64,000 nucleotides of DNA from Selenomonadaceae bacterium (lineage in GTDB: Bacteria; Bacillota; Negativicutes; Selenomonadales; Selenomonadaceae): the NCBI GenBank assembly GCA_017476005.1, contig JAFVEM010000048.1, forward strand, positions 62,001 to 126,000, in the 5' to 3' direction. How positions within the stretch are numbered: the first letter of the stretch is position 1; every line of letters starts with the position of its first letter. The position numbers and the translations under genes are program-made. Of this stretch, positions 18,613-25,953 are shown one piece after another. The notes under the pieces are model-generated. The model was not told the DNA's origin and did not search any database. It saw only the letters and a list, made by a program, of their open reading frames with translations.

Positions 18613-19347
18613 ATGCAGGGAATCTTTTACGGAGTAGGCGTCGGCCCCGGCGATCCGGAGCTGATGACGCTGAAAGCCGTTCGCGTACTGGCGCAGGCGG
18701 ATGTGGTCATCGCCCCCAAAACGGAAAAAAAAGAGGGTAGCGTGGCCTTTGATATTGCCAAACCCTATTTAAAAAAAGACATACAAGTGGCCTACCAAGT
18801 ATTCCCCATGGTGAAAAATTTTGCCGTTGACTCGGTGGATGCTTGGGAGAAAAATACGCGGGAGATTTTGTCTTTTTTGCAGGTGGGCAAAAAGGTGGTC
18901 TTCCTTACCTTGGGGGATCCGATGTTTTACAGCACCTACATTTATATCTTTCAGCGGCTGACGGTAGCCGGAGCTACCATCGAAACCGTTCCCGGGGTAC
19001 CGGCTTTCGCGGCCATCGGCGCCAAACTCGGCTACCCCGTTGCCGAAGGGGATGAAATTCTCGCCGTTATCCCGGCCACCGCTCCCCCCACGAAAATAAA
19101 GGCGGCGCTCCAAGCCACCGACAACGCCGTACTCATGAAGGTTTACAAAAATTTTCCTGCCGTGGTGGAATTATTGGAGCAGGAAGGCATGGCGAAGGAC
19201 AGCATTTTAGTGAGCCGTTTGGGACTTCCCGAGGAGCGTTGCCTCAGGGATATTACCGAGGGGCGACGGGAAAAACTCAATTATCTCTCCACTATCTTGT
19301 GCCGTCGCCAAAGAAACGCCGCTGACGAAATTGGTAAAGAGGAATAA
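18613..19347 (+). CDS. cobI: Precorrin-2/cobalt-factor II C20-methyltransferase
   Basis: A 244-residue protein of the tetrapyrrole methylase family. GVGVGPGDPELMTLKAVRVL (residues 6-25) is the SAM-binding signature of CobI/CbiL, and VVFLTLGDPMFYSTYIYI and ETVPGVPAFAAIGAKLG are the second and third family motifs. It methylates C20 of the precorrin ring in cobalamin synthesis. The other cobalamin genes are absent from the window, so it is a lone gene or the first of a pair with the SufB-like gene 3 nt downstream. Whether it uses the anaerobic (CbiL) or aerobic substrate cannot be told from the sequence. Confidence 0.9.
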   Translation: MQGIFYGVGVGPGDPELMTLKAVRVLAQADVVIAPKTEKKEGSVAFDIAKPYLKKDIQVAYQVFPMVKNFAVDSVDAWEKNTREILSFLQVGKKVVFLTLGDPMFYSTYIYIFQRLTVAGATIETVPGVPAFAAIGAKLGYPVAEGDEILAVIPATAPPTKIKAALQATDNAVLMKVYKNFPAVVELLEQEGMAKDSILVSRLGLPEERCLRDITEGRREKLNYLSTILCRRQRNAADEIGKEE

Positions 19348-19350
19348 CTT

Positions 19351-20277
19351 ATGCTGAAAATGGATGCGATACAAAAGCGAATTTTGCAAGAAGTGGCCGG
19401 ACTGCACGAGATTCCCGAGGGCGCTTATAATTTTCGGGTGAACGGGGAGGGCGCCGGGCGCAACACCACCGCCAATATAGACATTATCTCCAAGGAAAAC
19501 GGCTCCGGCATTGATATTCACATTCGCCCCGGCACCAAAAACGAAAGCGTTCACATTCCCGTGGTCTTGAGCGCCAGCGGCCTAAAGGAAACGGTCTATA
19601 ACGATTTTTATGTGGGGGCGGATGCCGATGTGGTCATTGTGGCCGGATGTGGCATCGATAATTGCGGCGCGGCGGATTCGGAACATGACGGCGTACATCG
19701 GTTTTACCTAGAACCTCGCGCCAAGGTAAAATATGTGGAGAAGCACTACGGCTCCGGCACGGGTACCGGCAAGCGCGTATTAAATCCCGTGACGGAAGTC
19801 ACCTTGGGCGAAAACAGCTCCATGGAGATGGAAATGGCGCAAATAAAAGGAGTTGACTCCACGGAGCGCATCACCACGGCGACACTGGCTGCCGGCGCTA
19901 ATTTGGTGGTGCGCGAAAGGCTGATGACCCACGGCGAGCAAAAGGCCGTCAGCGCCTACAAGGTGACACTCGATGGAGAAAATTCCAGCGCCGACGTGGT
20001 GTCCAGGTCGGTGGCGAGAGACAAGTCGCGCCAAAAATTCGACGCTTTGCTCATCGGCAACGCCGCCTCCCATGGCCATACGGAATGCGATTCCATCATC
20101 ATGGACGAGGGCAAAATTTTGGCCGTACCTTCTCTCGAAGCCAACAATGTGGATGCCATGCTTCTGCACGAAGCCGCCATCGGCAAGATTGCCGGCGAGC
20201 AAATCATAAAGCTCATGACCTTGGGACTTTCGGAAAAGGAAGCGGAAGAACAGATTATAAATGGATTTTTGAAATGA
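19351..20277 (+). CDS. SufB/SufD-family Fe-S cluster scaffold-like protein (short form)
   Basis: A 308-residue protein. VKYVEKHYGSGTGTGKRVLNP, DVVSRSVARDKSRQKFDALL, GHTECDSIIMDEG and LHEAAIGKIAGEQIIKLMTLG (about residues 270-290) match the conserved C-terminal core of SufB/SufD. It lacks the long N-terminal extension of SufB, as in minimal SUF (SMS-type) systems of anaerobes. A cysteine-bearing segment GCGIDNCGAAD lies near residue 95. Its ATPase partner SufC is not next to it; the neighbour is cobI. Function in Fe-S assembly is likely but not certain. Confidence 0.8.
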   Translation: MLKMDAIQKRILQEVAGLHEIPEGAYNFRVNGEGAGRNTTANIDIISKENGSGIDIHIRPGTKNESVHIPVVLSASGLKETVYNDFYVGADADVVIVAGCGIDNCGAADSEHDGVHRFYLEPRAKVKYVEKHYGSGTGTGKRVLNPVTEVTLGENSSMEMEMAQIKGVDSTERITTATLAAGANLVVRERLMTHGEQKAVSAYKVTLDGENSSADVVSRSVARDKSRQKFDALLIGNAASHGHTECDSIIMDEGKILAVPSLEANNVDAMLLHEAAIGKIAGEQIIKLMTLGLSEKEAEEQIINGFLK

Positions 20278-20289
20278 GACTGTGGCTGT

Positions 20290-20316
20290 CCCCCTCTAAG
20301 AGGGGGATTTTTTGTT
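20290..20316 (+). terminator. Terminator after the SufB-like gene
   Basis: CCCCCTCTAAGAGGGGG forms a near-perfect palindrome followed by T6. It is a copy of the C-tract/G-tract terminator-like repeat found several times in the window. Confidence 0.75.
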
Positions 20317-20329
20317 TCTAAAAAATGTC

Positions 20330-20357
20330 TTGCGGGGGGGGGCAGGTGTAGTATAAT
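20330..20357 (+). promoter_or_regulatory. Promoter of terD with poly-G tract in spacer
   Basis: TATAAT (20352-20357) is a consensus -10 element. TTGCGG (20330-20335) is a plausible -35 element 16 nt away, and a run of nine G (20334-20342) falls at its end and within the spacer. Addition or loss of one G would change the spacer length. Confidence 0.55.
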
Positions 20358-20410
20358 CGAAAAAGGCTGTTTGTTATAAATTTTTTAATTTTACATGGAG
20401 GCGTGTTCGT

Positions 20411-20989
20411 ATGGCAGTAAGTTTGCAAAAGGGGCAGAAGGTTGATCTGACCAAGAGCAATCCCGGACTGGCGAAAATTTTGGTGGGGCTTGGTTGGGAC
20501 ACCAACAAGTACGACGGGGGAGCCGACTTCGACCTTGATGCGGCGGCGTTCCTCTTGGGGTCTAACGGCAAGGTGACTTCAGACGGCGACTTCGTGTTCT
20601 ACAACAATTTGAAGCACGCCTCCGGCGCAGTGGAACACATGGGCGATAACCTTACCGGCGATGGCGAGGGTGACGACGAGCAAATCAAGATTGAGCTGGG
20701 CAAAATCCCGGCAAACATCGAAAAGATTGATTTCACCGTGACCATTCACGAAGCCGAGGCGCGGAAGCAGAATTTTGGACAGGTGTCCAACGCCTTCATT
20801 CGCATCGTCGATGACGGCAACAACCAAGAGTTGATTCGCTACGACCTAGGCGAGGATTTCTCTGTGGAGACGGCAGTAGTGGTCGGCGAACTCTATCGCA
20901 ACAACGGCGAGTGGAAATTCAACGCCATCGGCAGCGGTTTCTCCGGCGGCCTCGCGGCTCTGGGGAGGAACTTTGGCGTGAATGTTTGA
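20411..20989 (+). CDS. terD: TerD-family stress protein
   Basis: A 192-residue protein of the length of TerD/TerE. It opens with [20 protein letters not shown], and [21 protein letters not shown] carries the Asp-rich calcium-binding signature. [18 protein letters not shown] and [19 protein letters not shown] are further conserved blocks. TerD proteins are linked to tellurite resistance, phage inhibition and membrane stress. The usual TerC, TerA, TerB neighbours are missing. Instead the gene heads a stretch with lipoproteins and a double-TerD protein. Confidence 0.93.
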   Translation: MAVSLQKGQKVDLTKSNPGLAKILVGLGWDTNKYDGGADFDLDAAAFLLGSNGKVTSDGDFVFYNNLKHASGAVEHMGDNLTGDGEGDDEQIKIELGKIPANIEKIDFTVTIHEAEARKQNFGQVSNAFIRIVDDGNNQELIRYDLGEDFSVETAVVVGELYRNNGEWKFNAIGSGFSGGLAALGRNFGVNV

Positions 20990-21047
20990 GGCTCTGACTT
21001 AGCGTAAGGTGGGAGTGCCGCCTGTCGGGGCGGCTCTCCTCTTTCTC
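20988..21047 (+). repeat. Post-terD repeat, copy 1
   Basis: Starting at the last codon of terD, GAGGCTCTGACTTAGCGT is followed by a GC-rich hairpin (GGAGTGCCGCC..GGCGGCTCTCC). A related copy sits at 21923-21978 after the first lipoprotein gene. The hairpin plus following T/C-rich tract may act as a terminator or attenuator. Confidence 0.5.
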
Positions 21048-21088
21048 AAAGCCAACGGGCCAATCGCCGGAAAGGAGGCGGACACTAA

Positions 21089-21895
21089 ATGATGTCAACC
21101 CATAAACTCCCTATCGTTTGTATCGTATTTACTATGGTAGCCTTGTTATTGACCGGTTGCGGCGGTAGCAGTAATAGCAATAAGCAGGTAGCCAACAGCA
21201 ATAAGGAGGCGGAGGCTCAACAGAAGAAGTTGGATGCCTGGGATTTGACCAGTTATGCCAATCAATGTAGAGAAACTATTGACGGTAGTAGTGATGCTCA
21301 GGAAGTGAATGCGGCCAAAAAGCTACTGGTCGTGTTCGTGAAACACCATGATGCAGATGACCATCCCACGAATGCTCAGTTATCTAAAGAGGCACAAGCC
21401 GTTTCCGATGAAGAGGCCGAAGCGTTCTACCAGAATGATTTGGCAAAGAATATGGTTTTCTATCCCAATAAGAAAAAGGCGGCCGGAGCTAAACAAGTTG
21501 ATGTTAAAAAGAACAACAACAATAGCAGAAAGCAGTCTGACCAAACAGCAGCATTGAATGCAGAAAAGGCTGTAAGCGCGATAGTTAATGGAAATGTGGA
21601 GATGGGGAGGAAATATATTGAGGTTGATATGAATTTAAATGGTGGGTTGGATACTTTTATAGGTCGTATGCATAGCGCGTTCTATAGAGTGTGTTTAAAG
21701 AAGAAAATTCAAGGTTTGCGTCAAAGCGATGATACAAATGATTTAATAATATCTCATACTACCATAGAGAATATAGATGCCAACCAAAAGAATGTTACTG
21801 TAACGATTGATGGCGATCCGATTCGTGTTAAAATGCTTAATGTTTCAGGTGAATGGAAAATGTCGATAAAAAGCTATATCGAAAATGGCGTATAA
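21089..21895 (+). CDS. Lipoprotein of unknown function
   Basis: A 268-residue protein. The signal ends in the lipobox LLTGC (cysteine about residue 24), followed by a serine/asparagine linker, so it should be anchored to a membrane by lipid. The mature part is charged and helical, rich in K, N, D and Q, with two or three conserved-looking segments. The C-terminal third (VTVTIDGDPIRVKMLNVSGEWKMSI) resembles the beta-rich end of DUF4878-type or NTF2-like lipoproteins. Its AT content is higher than that of neighbouring genes, which may point to transfer. Confidence 0.65.
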   Translation: MMSTHKLPIVCIVFTMVALLLTGCGGSSNSNKQVANSNKEAEAQQKKLDAWDLTSYANQCRETIDGSSDAQEVNAAKKLLVVFVKHHDADDHPTNAQLSKEAQAVSDEEAEAFYQNDLAKNMVFYPNKKKAAGAKQVDVKKNNNNSRKQSDQTAALNAEKAVSAIVNGNVEMGRKYIEVDMNLNGGLDTFIGRMHSAFYRVCLKKKIQGLRQSDDTNDLIISHTTIENIDANQKNVTVTIDGDPIRVKMLNVSGEWKMSIKSYIENGV

Positions 21896-21922
21896 ATAAG
21901 AGGTTCTTCGGCGCAGCTATTT

Positions 21923-21978
21923 GAGGCTCTGACTTGGCGTGAAGGACGGAGCGTCGTCTATACGGCGGCTCTCCGTGT
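21923..21978 (+). repeat. Post-terD repeat, copy 2
   Basis: GAGGCTCTGACTTGGCGT (2 differences from copy 1) is followed by GGAGCGTCG..CGGCGGCTCTCC. It sits between two lipoprotein genes, in the same position relative to the upstream stop as copy 1 has after terD. Confidence 0.5.
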
Positions 21979-22001
21979 TGTCGAAAGGAAGGACTGAGGC
22001 C

Positions 22002-22658
22002 ATGAGACGCTTAGCAGTTTGTACGCTTATCATCTTTCTTGGTTGTTTTCTTGTGGGTTGCAAAGGCAACGTGTCTAAGCTAATCGGCGCGGTAAAGCGC
22101 GAGGTTAAGCAAGAGGCGGCCATGCAAGTCGTAGAAGGAGTTATTGATTCTCAAGTTGGAAATAAATCATCCACGCCGCAGCCTAGCACTAGAAGTTCCG
22201 TGAAATCCAATTTAAGCAAGGCAGGTGCCTTAGCAGCCGTCGGAGGCGCAGTATCGCAGTTGCCGACCAATAGCGATTTGACGCTGGGAAAAGTCAGTAT
22301 CGGTTATAGTCGCGATGATGTCTATTCCCTAATGGGACGGGAAAGTGAAATTAAAGACCCAAATAACAGCGGCCATCTACGTTATCAGTACCCGGAGATG
22401 GAAGTGGTAATAACTGCCGGCAGAGTCACGGGTTTTGTATCAAATACTGGTGATGTGTCCACGCCGCGAGGTATTCGGCAGGGTGATTCTCTGCAGAAAG
22501 TGCTGAGTAATTATGGCGAACCTTATGCCCAGTCGGATTTCGATGATATGACGCTTTACGAATACAAGATGACTTCCCTTGACAGACGAGAGTGTCTCAT
22601 GCGTTTCGCGGTCAAAAACGGCAGAGTCGATTACATCAGCGCCAGAGTTTTGGAATAA
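22002..22658 (+). CDS. Lipoprotein with SmpA/OmlA-like repeats
   Basis: A 218-residue protein starting at ATG 22002 (GGAAGGACTGAGG upstream); an earlier in-frame ATG at 21939 lacks a ribosome binding site and lies in the repeat. The signal peptide ends FLVGC (lipobox). After a Gly/Ala/Val-rich stretch the mature region has two similar units, each with a G-S/Y-x-x-x-V pattern: IGYSRDDVYSLMGRESE and IRQGDSLQKVLSNYGEP. These resemble the start of SmpA/BamE-like domains. It probably acts at the cell envelope. Confidence 0.65.
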   Translation: MRRLAVCTLIIFLGCFLVGCKGNVSKLIGAVKREVKQEAAMQVVEGVIDSQVGNKSSTPQPSTRSSVKSNLSKAGALAAVGGAVSQLPTNSDLTLGKVSIGYSRDDVYSLMGRESEIKDPNNSGHLRYQYPEMEVVITAGRVTGFVSNTGDVSTPRGIRQGDSLQKVLSNYGEPYAQSDFDDMTLYEYKMTSLDRRECLMRFAVKNGRVDYISARVLE

Positions 22659-22682
22659 ATGCGACGGTGAAAGGAGTATGCT

Positions 22683-22796
22683 ATGCAGTATTACATCCCC
22701 GACAGTTCCTTTTATGTACGCTTATACATAATACAGATGGCAAAAGTGTCGGAGCAGATCGGAGGAATTTTCTCCGACACTTTTGTGGACAGGTGA
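22683..22796 (+). CDS. Short ORF (37 aa), possible gene remnant
   Basis: ATG 22683 has an excellent AAAGGAG at the right distance, and 37 codons follow, starting MQYYIPDSSFYVRLYI and ending at 22796. A long inverted repeat lies in its second half. It may be a leader peptide, a truncated gene or a small protein. No family recognised. Confidence 0.35.
   Translation: MQYYIPDSSFYVRLYIIQMAKVSEQIGGIFSDTFVDR
22741..22785. terminator. 14-bp perfect inverted repeat within the short ORF
   Basis: CAAAAGTGTCGGAG (22741-22754) and its exact complement CTCCGACACTTTTG (22772-22785) are separated by 17 nt. The T-run on one side allows a terminator-like role in either direction. It also overlaps the coding part of the 37-codon ORF. 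Confidence 0.6.
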
Positions 22797-22831
22797 TTTT
22801 CTCTGTTGGACTTGAAAGGGGACTTGGTTAT

Positions 22832-23203
22832 ATGTCGATGTACGATTGCCCTCAATGCGGATCGAGCAATACGCAGAAGGTTTCCATTATGATGCAAGAA
22901 AATGTCTCCGTGAAAGATTTGAACATGATGGCCAAACAAGCCATCGAAGAAATGCCGAAAAAGAAGGATGAGCCCTGGAGCGGTGCTTTCTCTTTCTGCT
23001 TGCTGGGGATAGGTCTGCTGTATCTTTTGGGTGATTATTCTTTCGGGAAATGGGGCGGCCTGATTTTTTTAGCACTCGGTGGATTGATGTTATACGCCAG
23101 TTATTCGGCCCATCAATACAATGCTAACGAATACCCCAGACGTATGGCAGAATTTGACCGTAAGTACATATGTAAGCGTTGCGGCACAGTATTCACTGTT
23201 TAA
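22832..23203 (+). CDS. Small membrane protein with split zinc ribbon
   Basis: A 123-residue protein starting at ATG 22832, with GAAAGGGGAC upstream. CPQC (residues 6-9) and CKRC (about 114-117) at the two ends could form one zinc ribbon around a hydrophobic pair of helices (about 50-90). Both termini would be cytoplasmic. It lies among TerD and lipoprotein genes. No specific family recognised. Confidence 0.6.
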   Translation: MSMYDCPQCGSSNTQKVSIMMQENVSVKDLNMMAKQAIEEMPKKKDEPWSGAFSFCLLGIGLLYLLGDYSFGKWGGLIFLALGGLMLYASYSAHQYNANEYPRRMAEFDRKYICKRCGTVFTV

Positions 23204-23248
23204 CGCGCTTCTTGCCGCAGTTATTGTAGCTCGAAGGGAGTGAGCGTT

Positions 23249-23905
23249 GTGAAAATGCTTCGTATTGGCGTGTGTCTGTTGGCAGTGATATTGTTACTGG
23301 CTAATATGGGTTGCGGTGGGGGAGTAGCCAAGGTTACGCCTAAGGTTGCCCCCAAAGTCTTCGGTGCTCTCAAGCAAGAGGCCAGAGATGCACTTGTCCA
23401 GCAAGGTCTAGAATACGCCGCCGGAGCGGTGACAGGCGGCAACTCCGTGGGCAAAAAAGATAACTACAATTCCCCCTCGGGTACCAAGTCTAAAGCGGCG
23501 GCGGTAGTTGGAGGAGCCGCCGCCGTGGCCGGAGCTACCGCCGGAGTCGTGAATGCTCAAAAGGGAGGAAAGACCTTAGAGGCCGGAAATGTACTGATTA
23601 GCTACTATCAGGCTATCGCCGCCGGACGTATGTCTGAGGCGTACAATTCCCTGTCTTGGGAAATGCAAAACCAACTGGGCACTTACGAAAGTTTTTCCCA
23701 AGGCTACACATCCACGGTTTCCAATGATGTCACAGATATACGGGGTATTGCCGAAGGGGATGACTATGTGGTACTATCCTACGAGCTACATTCCGTCGAT
23801 AACATAAACGGGCGGCTGGTGCGGCAAACCTTTTTAGGGGAGGCCACGTTAGCCCTGCTTAAAGGACATTGGCTGATAACCGATTTCAATGTCAGGGTGA
23901 AATGA
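23249..23905 (+). CDS. Lipoprotein of unknown function with DUF4878-like C-terminal region
   Basis: A 218-residue protein. GTG 23249 is chosen because AGGGAG lies 8 nt upstream; GTG 23240 is the other option. The lipobox LANMGC gives lipid anchoring. A Pro/Val-rich and Ala/Gly-rich region (to about residue 95) is followed by VLISYYQAIAAGRMSEAYNSLS. This resembles NTF2-like/DUF4878 domains, which carry a pattern of helix then YNSLS. It ends in a 4-nt overlap with the double-TerD gene, suggesting that the two products work together. Confidence 0.65.
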   Translation: MKMLRIGVCLLAVILLLANMGCGGGVAKVTPKVAPKVFGALKQEARDALVQQGLEYAAGAVTGGNSVGKKDNYNSPSGTKSKAAAVVGGAAAVAGATAGVVNAQKGGKTLEAGNVLISYYQAIAAGRMSEAYNSLSWEMQNQLGTYESFSQGYTSTVSNDVTDIRGIAEGDDYVVLSYELHSVDNINGRLVRQTFLGEATLALLKGHWLITDFNVRVK

Positions 23906-25146
23906 CTGGGAAAGCGAGTGGTTACATGGAAATGCAAAGGGGTATGCGCGACAAGCTGGCGAAATACTTAGCGCCCGAGCGAGCTATGGAGGTGGAATTA
24001 AGCACCGTAGGCTCCGGGACGTATGATTATGCGGCTTTTGGTTTGGATGCGGCGGAAAAACTTTCCGATGACCGCTATATGGTGTTTTACAATCAACCGA
24101 AGTCCCCCGAAGGAGCCTTGACCTATCGCGAAATTTCCGGCGGCGGTGCTTTTTCTCTGCGGCTTCAAGACCTGCCCGGCAAGATAAACAAGGTGGTGTT
24201 TACCGTCAGCCTCGACGGCAACGGCACTATGGGCGAAATAACAAGCCATCGCGTACTTATCAAGCAAGACGGCCAAGAAATTTTGGCGGCGAAGCTGTCC
24301 GGCCAAGATTTTCAAGCGGAAAAAGCGATTATCTCATTGGCCATATATCGCAAGGGCGAATGGCGGTTTCAAATGGTAGCCAGAGGCTTTAATGGAGGCT
24401 TGGGAGATTTATTGCGCTCCTTTGGCGGCGAGGAGGCGGGGGCTGGTTCGCAGCCTGCGCCGCCGCCTGTGCCGCCCGTTTCCACCGTCAAGGCATCTCC
24501 TGTGCCCCCCGTTTCTGCAAAGCCTCAGCCGCAAAAGGCCGAGAAGGTTTCCCTGAAAAAAGGACAAAAAATTTCCCTCACTAAAAACGACAATAATTCA
24601 CCCATCATCGTGGAAAACGGCTGGACAGCCAAAGGCAAGGACTACGATTTGAAAGCCTTGGTGCGTTACCGGGATGGCCGACTGATTTATGTGGGAGCCG
24701 CCAACGATGACGAGGTACTTATCACCCCGGAAGGCGCGATAAAACACGGCGGCGACGTGAAGAACGCCGGCGATATGGAGCGCATCGAGATAAAATGGCA
24801 CAAGGACATAGCCTCGGTGGCGGTAAGTTCCTATTCGGCGTTGGAGAATGGCACCGGTTCCTTTAGAGAATACGGCGTCTTTGTCCGCATCACCAACGGC
24901 AAGCAGATAGTGGAAATCCCGGCCGCCAGCACCAGTGCAACTTATGACAGCTATACTTTGTGTTTTGGCGAGATACTGTTCGGACAAAATGGAGGGCTGG
25001 AGGTATCGGCTTTGGAAAAATACAGCGCGTCTGGTTCGGAAAGACGCATAGGCTACCAAGGGGACACCGTGGTCATGGACATAGGCCCCGTAGGAAAGTT
25101 TAAGGGTAGCATTGTCGGCTCGTTTTTTAAGTCGTTGTTTTCTTGA
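23902..25146 (+). CDS. Double TerD-domain protein with proline-rich linker
   Basis: A 414-residue protein if ATG 23902 (4-nt overlap with the lipoprotein gene) is the start; upstream sequence in frame lies inside the previous gene. Domain 1 (about residues 20-170) is TerD-like, with VFTVSLDGNGTMGEI, AIYRKGEWRFQMVARGFNGGL, though its calcium motif is weaker. A Pro/Ala/Val linker (about 180-215) is followed by domain 2 (about 218-380), with KGQKISLTKNDN and YDLKALVRYRDGR. The layout resembles TerA/TerD fusion proteins of stress-response loci. It probably acts in the cytoplasm. Confidence 0.8.
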   Translation: MTGKASGYMEMQRGMRDKLAKYLAPERAMEVELSTVGSGTYDYAAFGLDAAEKLSDDRYMVFYNQPKSPEGALTYREISGGGAFSLRLQDLPGKINKVVFTVSLDGNGTMGEITSHRVLIKQDGQEILAAKLSGQDFQAEKAIISLAIYRKGEWRFQMVARGFNGGLGDLLRSFGGEEAGAGSQPAPPPVPPVSTVKASPVPPVSAKPQPQKAEKVSLKKGQKISLTKNDNNSPIIVENGWTAKGKDYDLKALVRYRDGRLIYVGAANDDEVLITPEGAIKHGGDVKNAGDMERIEIKWHKDIASVAVSSYSALENGTGSFREYGVFVRITNGKQIVEIPAASTSATYDSYTLCFGEILFGQNGGLEVSALEKYSASGSERRIGYQGDTVVMDIGPVGKFKGSIVGSFFKSLFS

Positions 25147-25164
25147 GTAGGTTTATTCGCTCAC

Positions 25165-25210
25165 CCCTGCCGCTTCGCGGCTGTCCCCCCTCCAAAAGGG
25201 GGGATTTTTT
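25165..25210 (+). terminator. Terminator after the double-TerD gene
   Basis: CCGCTTCGCGG is followed by a C6/G6 hairpin (25185-25203) and T6. It is a copy of the family that also occurs, inverted, at 33044-33076. Confidence 0.75.
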
Positions 25211-25289
25211 GTTAAGTCACAGATTGTCTATTGAGAAATAGATATGCTTTTGTTATCATACTCTTGGATTCTAGGGAGAGTGAGTTAGC

Positions 25290-25556
25290 GTGCCAGAATT
25301 AAGTCGTTTTGGAGGAATGGTTATCTATATGCTGTTCCGGGATATTGGGCAACACAATAAACCGCACGTTCATGTGTATTATGGCGAATATGAAGCGGCT
25401 ATAGCAATAGATGGGGAGCTGTTGGCAGGATCCCTTCCGCGCAAGCAATTAAAGATTGTGATAGGTTGGCTGGCGTTCCACGAGGAAGAAGCCTATAAGG
25501 CGTGGAACCGTGCTGTTCAAGGCGAACACTTTGAGAAAATATCGCCCATGAAGTGA
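25290..25556 (+). CDS. DUF4160-family protein
   Basis: An 88-residue protein starting with GTG 25290. MPELSRFGGMVIYMLFRDIGQHNKPHVHV and AIDGELLAGSLPRKQL are the two hallmark segments of DUF4160. The family almost always lies next to a DUF2442 gene, as here (10 nt downstream). The pair has been proposed as a toxin-antitoxin-like module, without established mechanism. The H-N-K-P-H-V-H cluster may bind metal (inference). Confidence 0.85.
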   Translation: MPELSRFGGMVIYMLFRDIGQHNKPHVHVYYGEYEAAIAIDGELLAGSLPRKQLKIVIGWLAFHEEEAYKAWNRAVQGEHFEKISPMK

Positions 25557-25566
25557 GGTGACTTGA

Positions 25567-25857
25567 GTGTATGTTCTGAATGATATATGTTACGCCGGAG
25601 AGATGTTGGACGGTATAAAGGTAACAGCTGTTAAGCCCCTGCGCGGTGGCATAATGTTGGTAACATTTTCCACCGGAGAAAAAAGATTGTTTGATACCAC
25701 AGAATTAGAAGGCTCTGCATTTGCGCCGCTAACGGATGAACGGGTTTTCCGCAATCCGGCTTTGTTCCATGGAGTAATTACCTGGAACAATGGGGAAATA
25801 GATATTGCCCCGGAAACGGTCTATCGGGATAGCTATGCTTATGAAGATGCATTTTAA
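25567..25857 (+). CDS. DUF2442-family protein
   Basis: A 96-residue protein starting with GTG 25567, with GAGGTGA at good spacing. TAVKPLRGGIMLVTFSTGEKRLFD and FHGVITWNNGEIDIAPETVY are DUF2442 signatures; the family resembles NE0471-type small folds. It follows the DUF4160 gene and likely forms a functional pair with it. Confidence 0.85.
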   Translation: MYVLNDICYAGEMLDGIKVTAVKPLRGGIMLVTFSTGEKRLFDTTELEGSAFAPLTDERVFRNPALFHGVITWNNGEIDIAPETVYRDSYAYEDAF

Positions 25858-25861
25858 AAAA

Positions 25862-25891
25862 TTGACAACTGCGGCCTTACTGCGATAAGAT
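25862..25891 (+). promoter_or_regulatory. Sigma-70-type promoter for pncB
   Basis: TTGACA (25862-25867) and TAAGAT (25886-25891) with an 18-nt spacer. The spacer GGCCTTACTGCGA is identical to that of the cobI promoter. The transcript would start about 60 nt before the pncB ATG. Confidence 0.7.
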
Positions 25892-25953
25892 ATACGGACA
25901 TAGTTTTCTAGTGTGGGATTTGGGGCAACGACTCAAGCAACGGGGGAAATAAC

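Noticed and set aside
22592-22831. Upstream extension of the zinc-ribbon membrane gene to 22592
   Set aside because: It runs through the preceding lipoprotein gene and the inverted repeat; ATG 22832 has a good ribosome binding site and CPQC follows directly.
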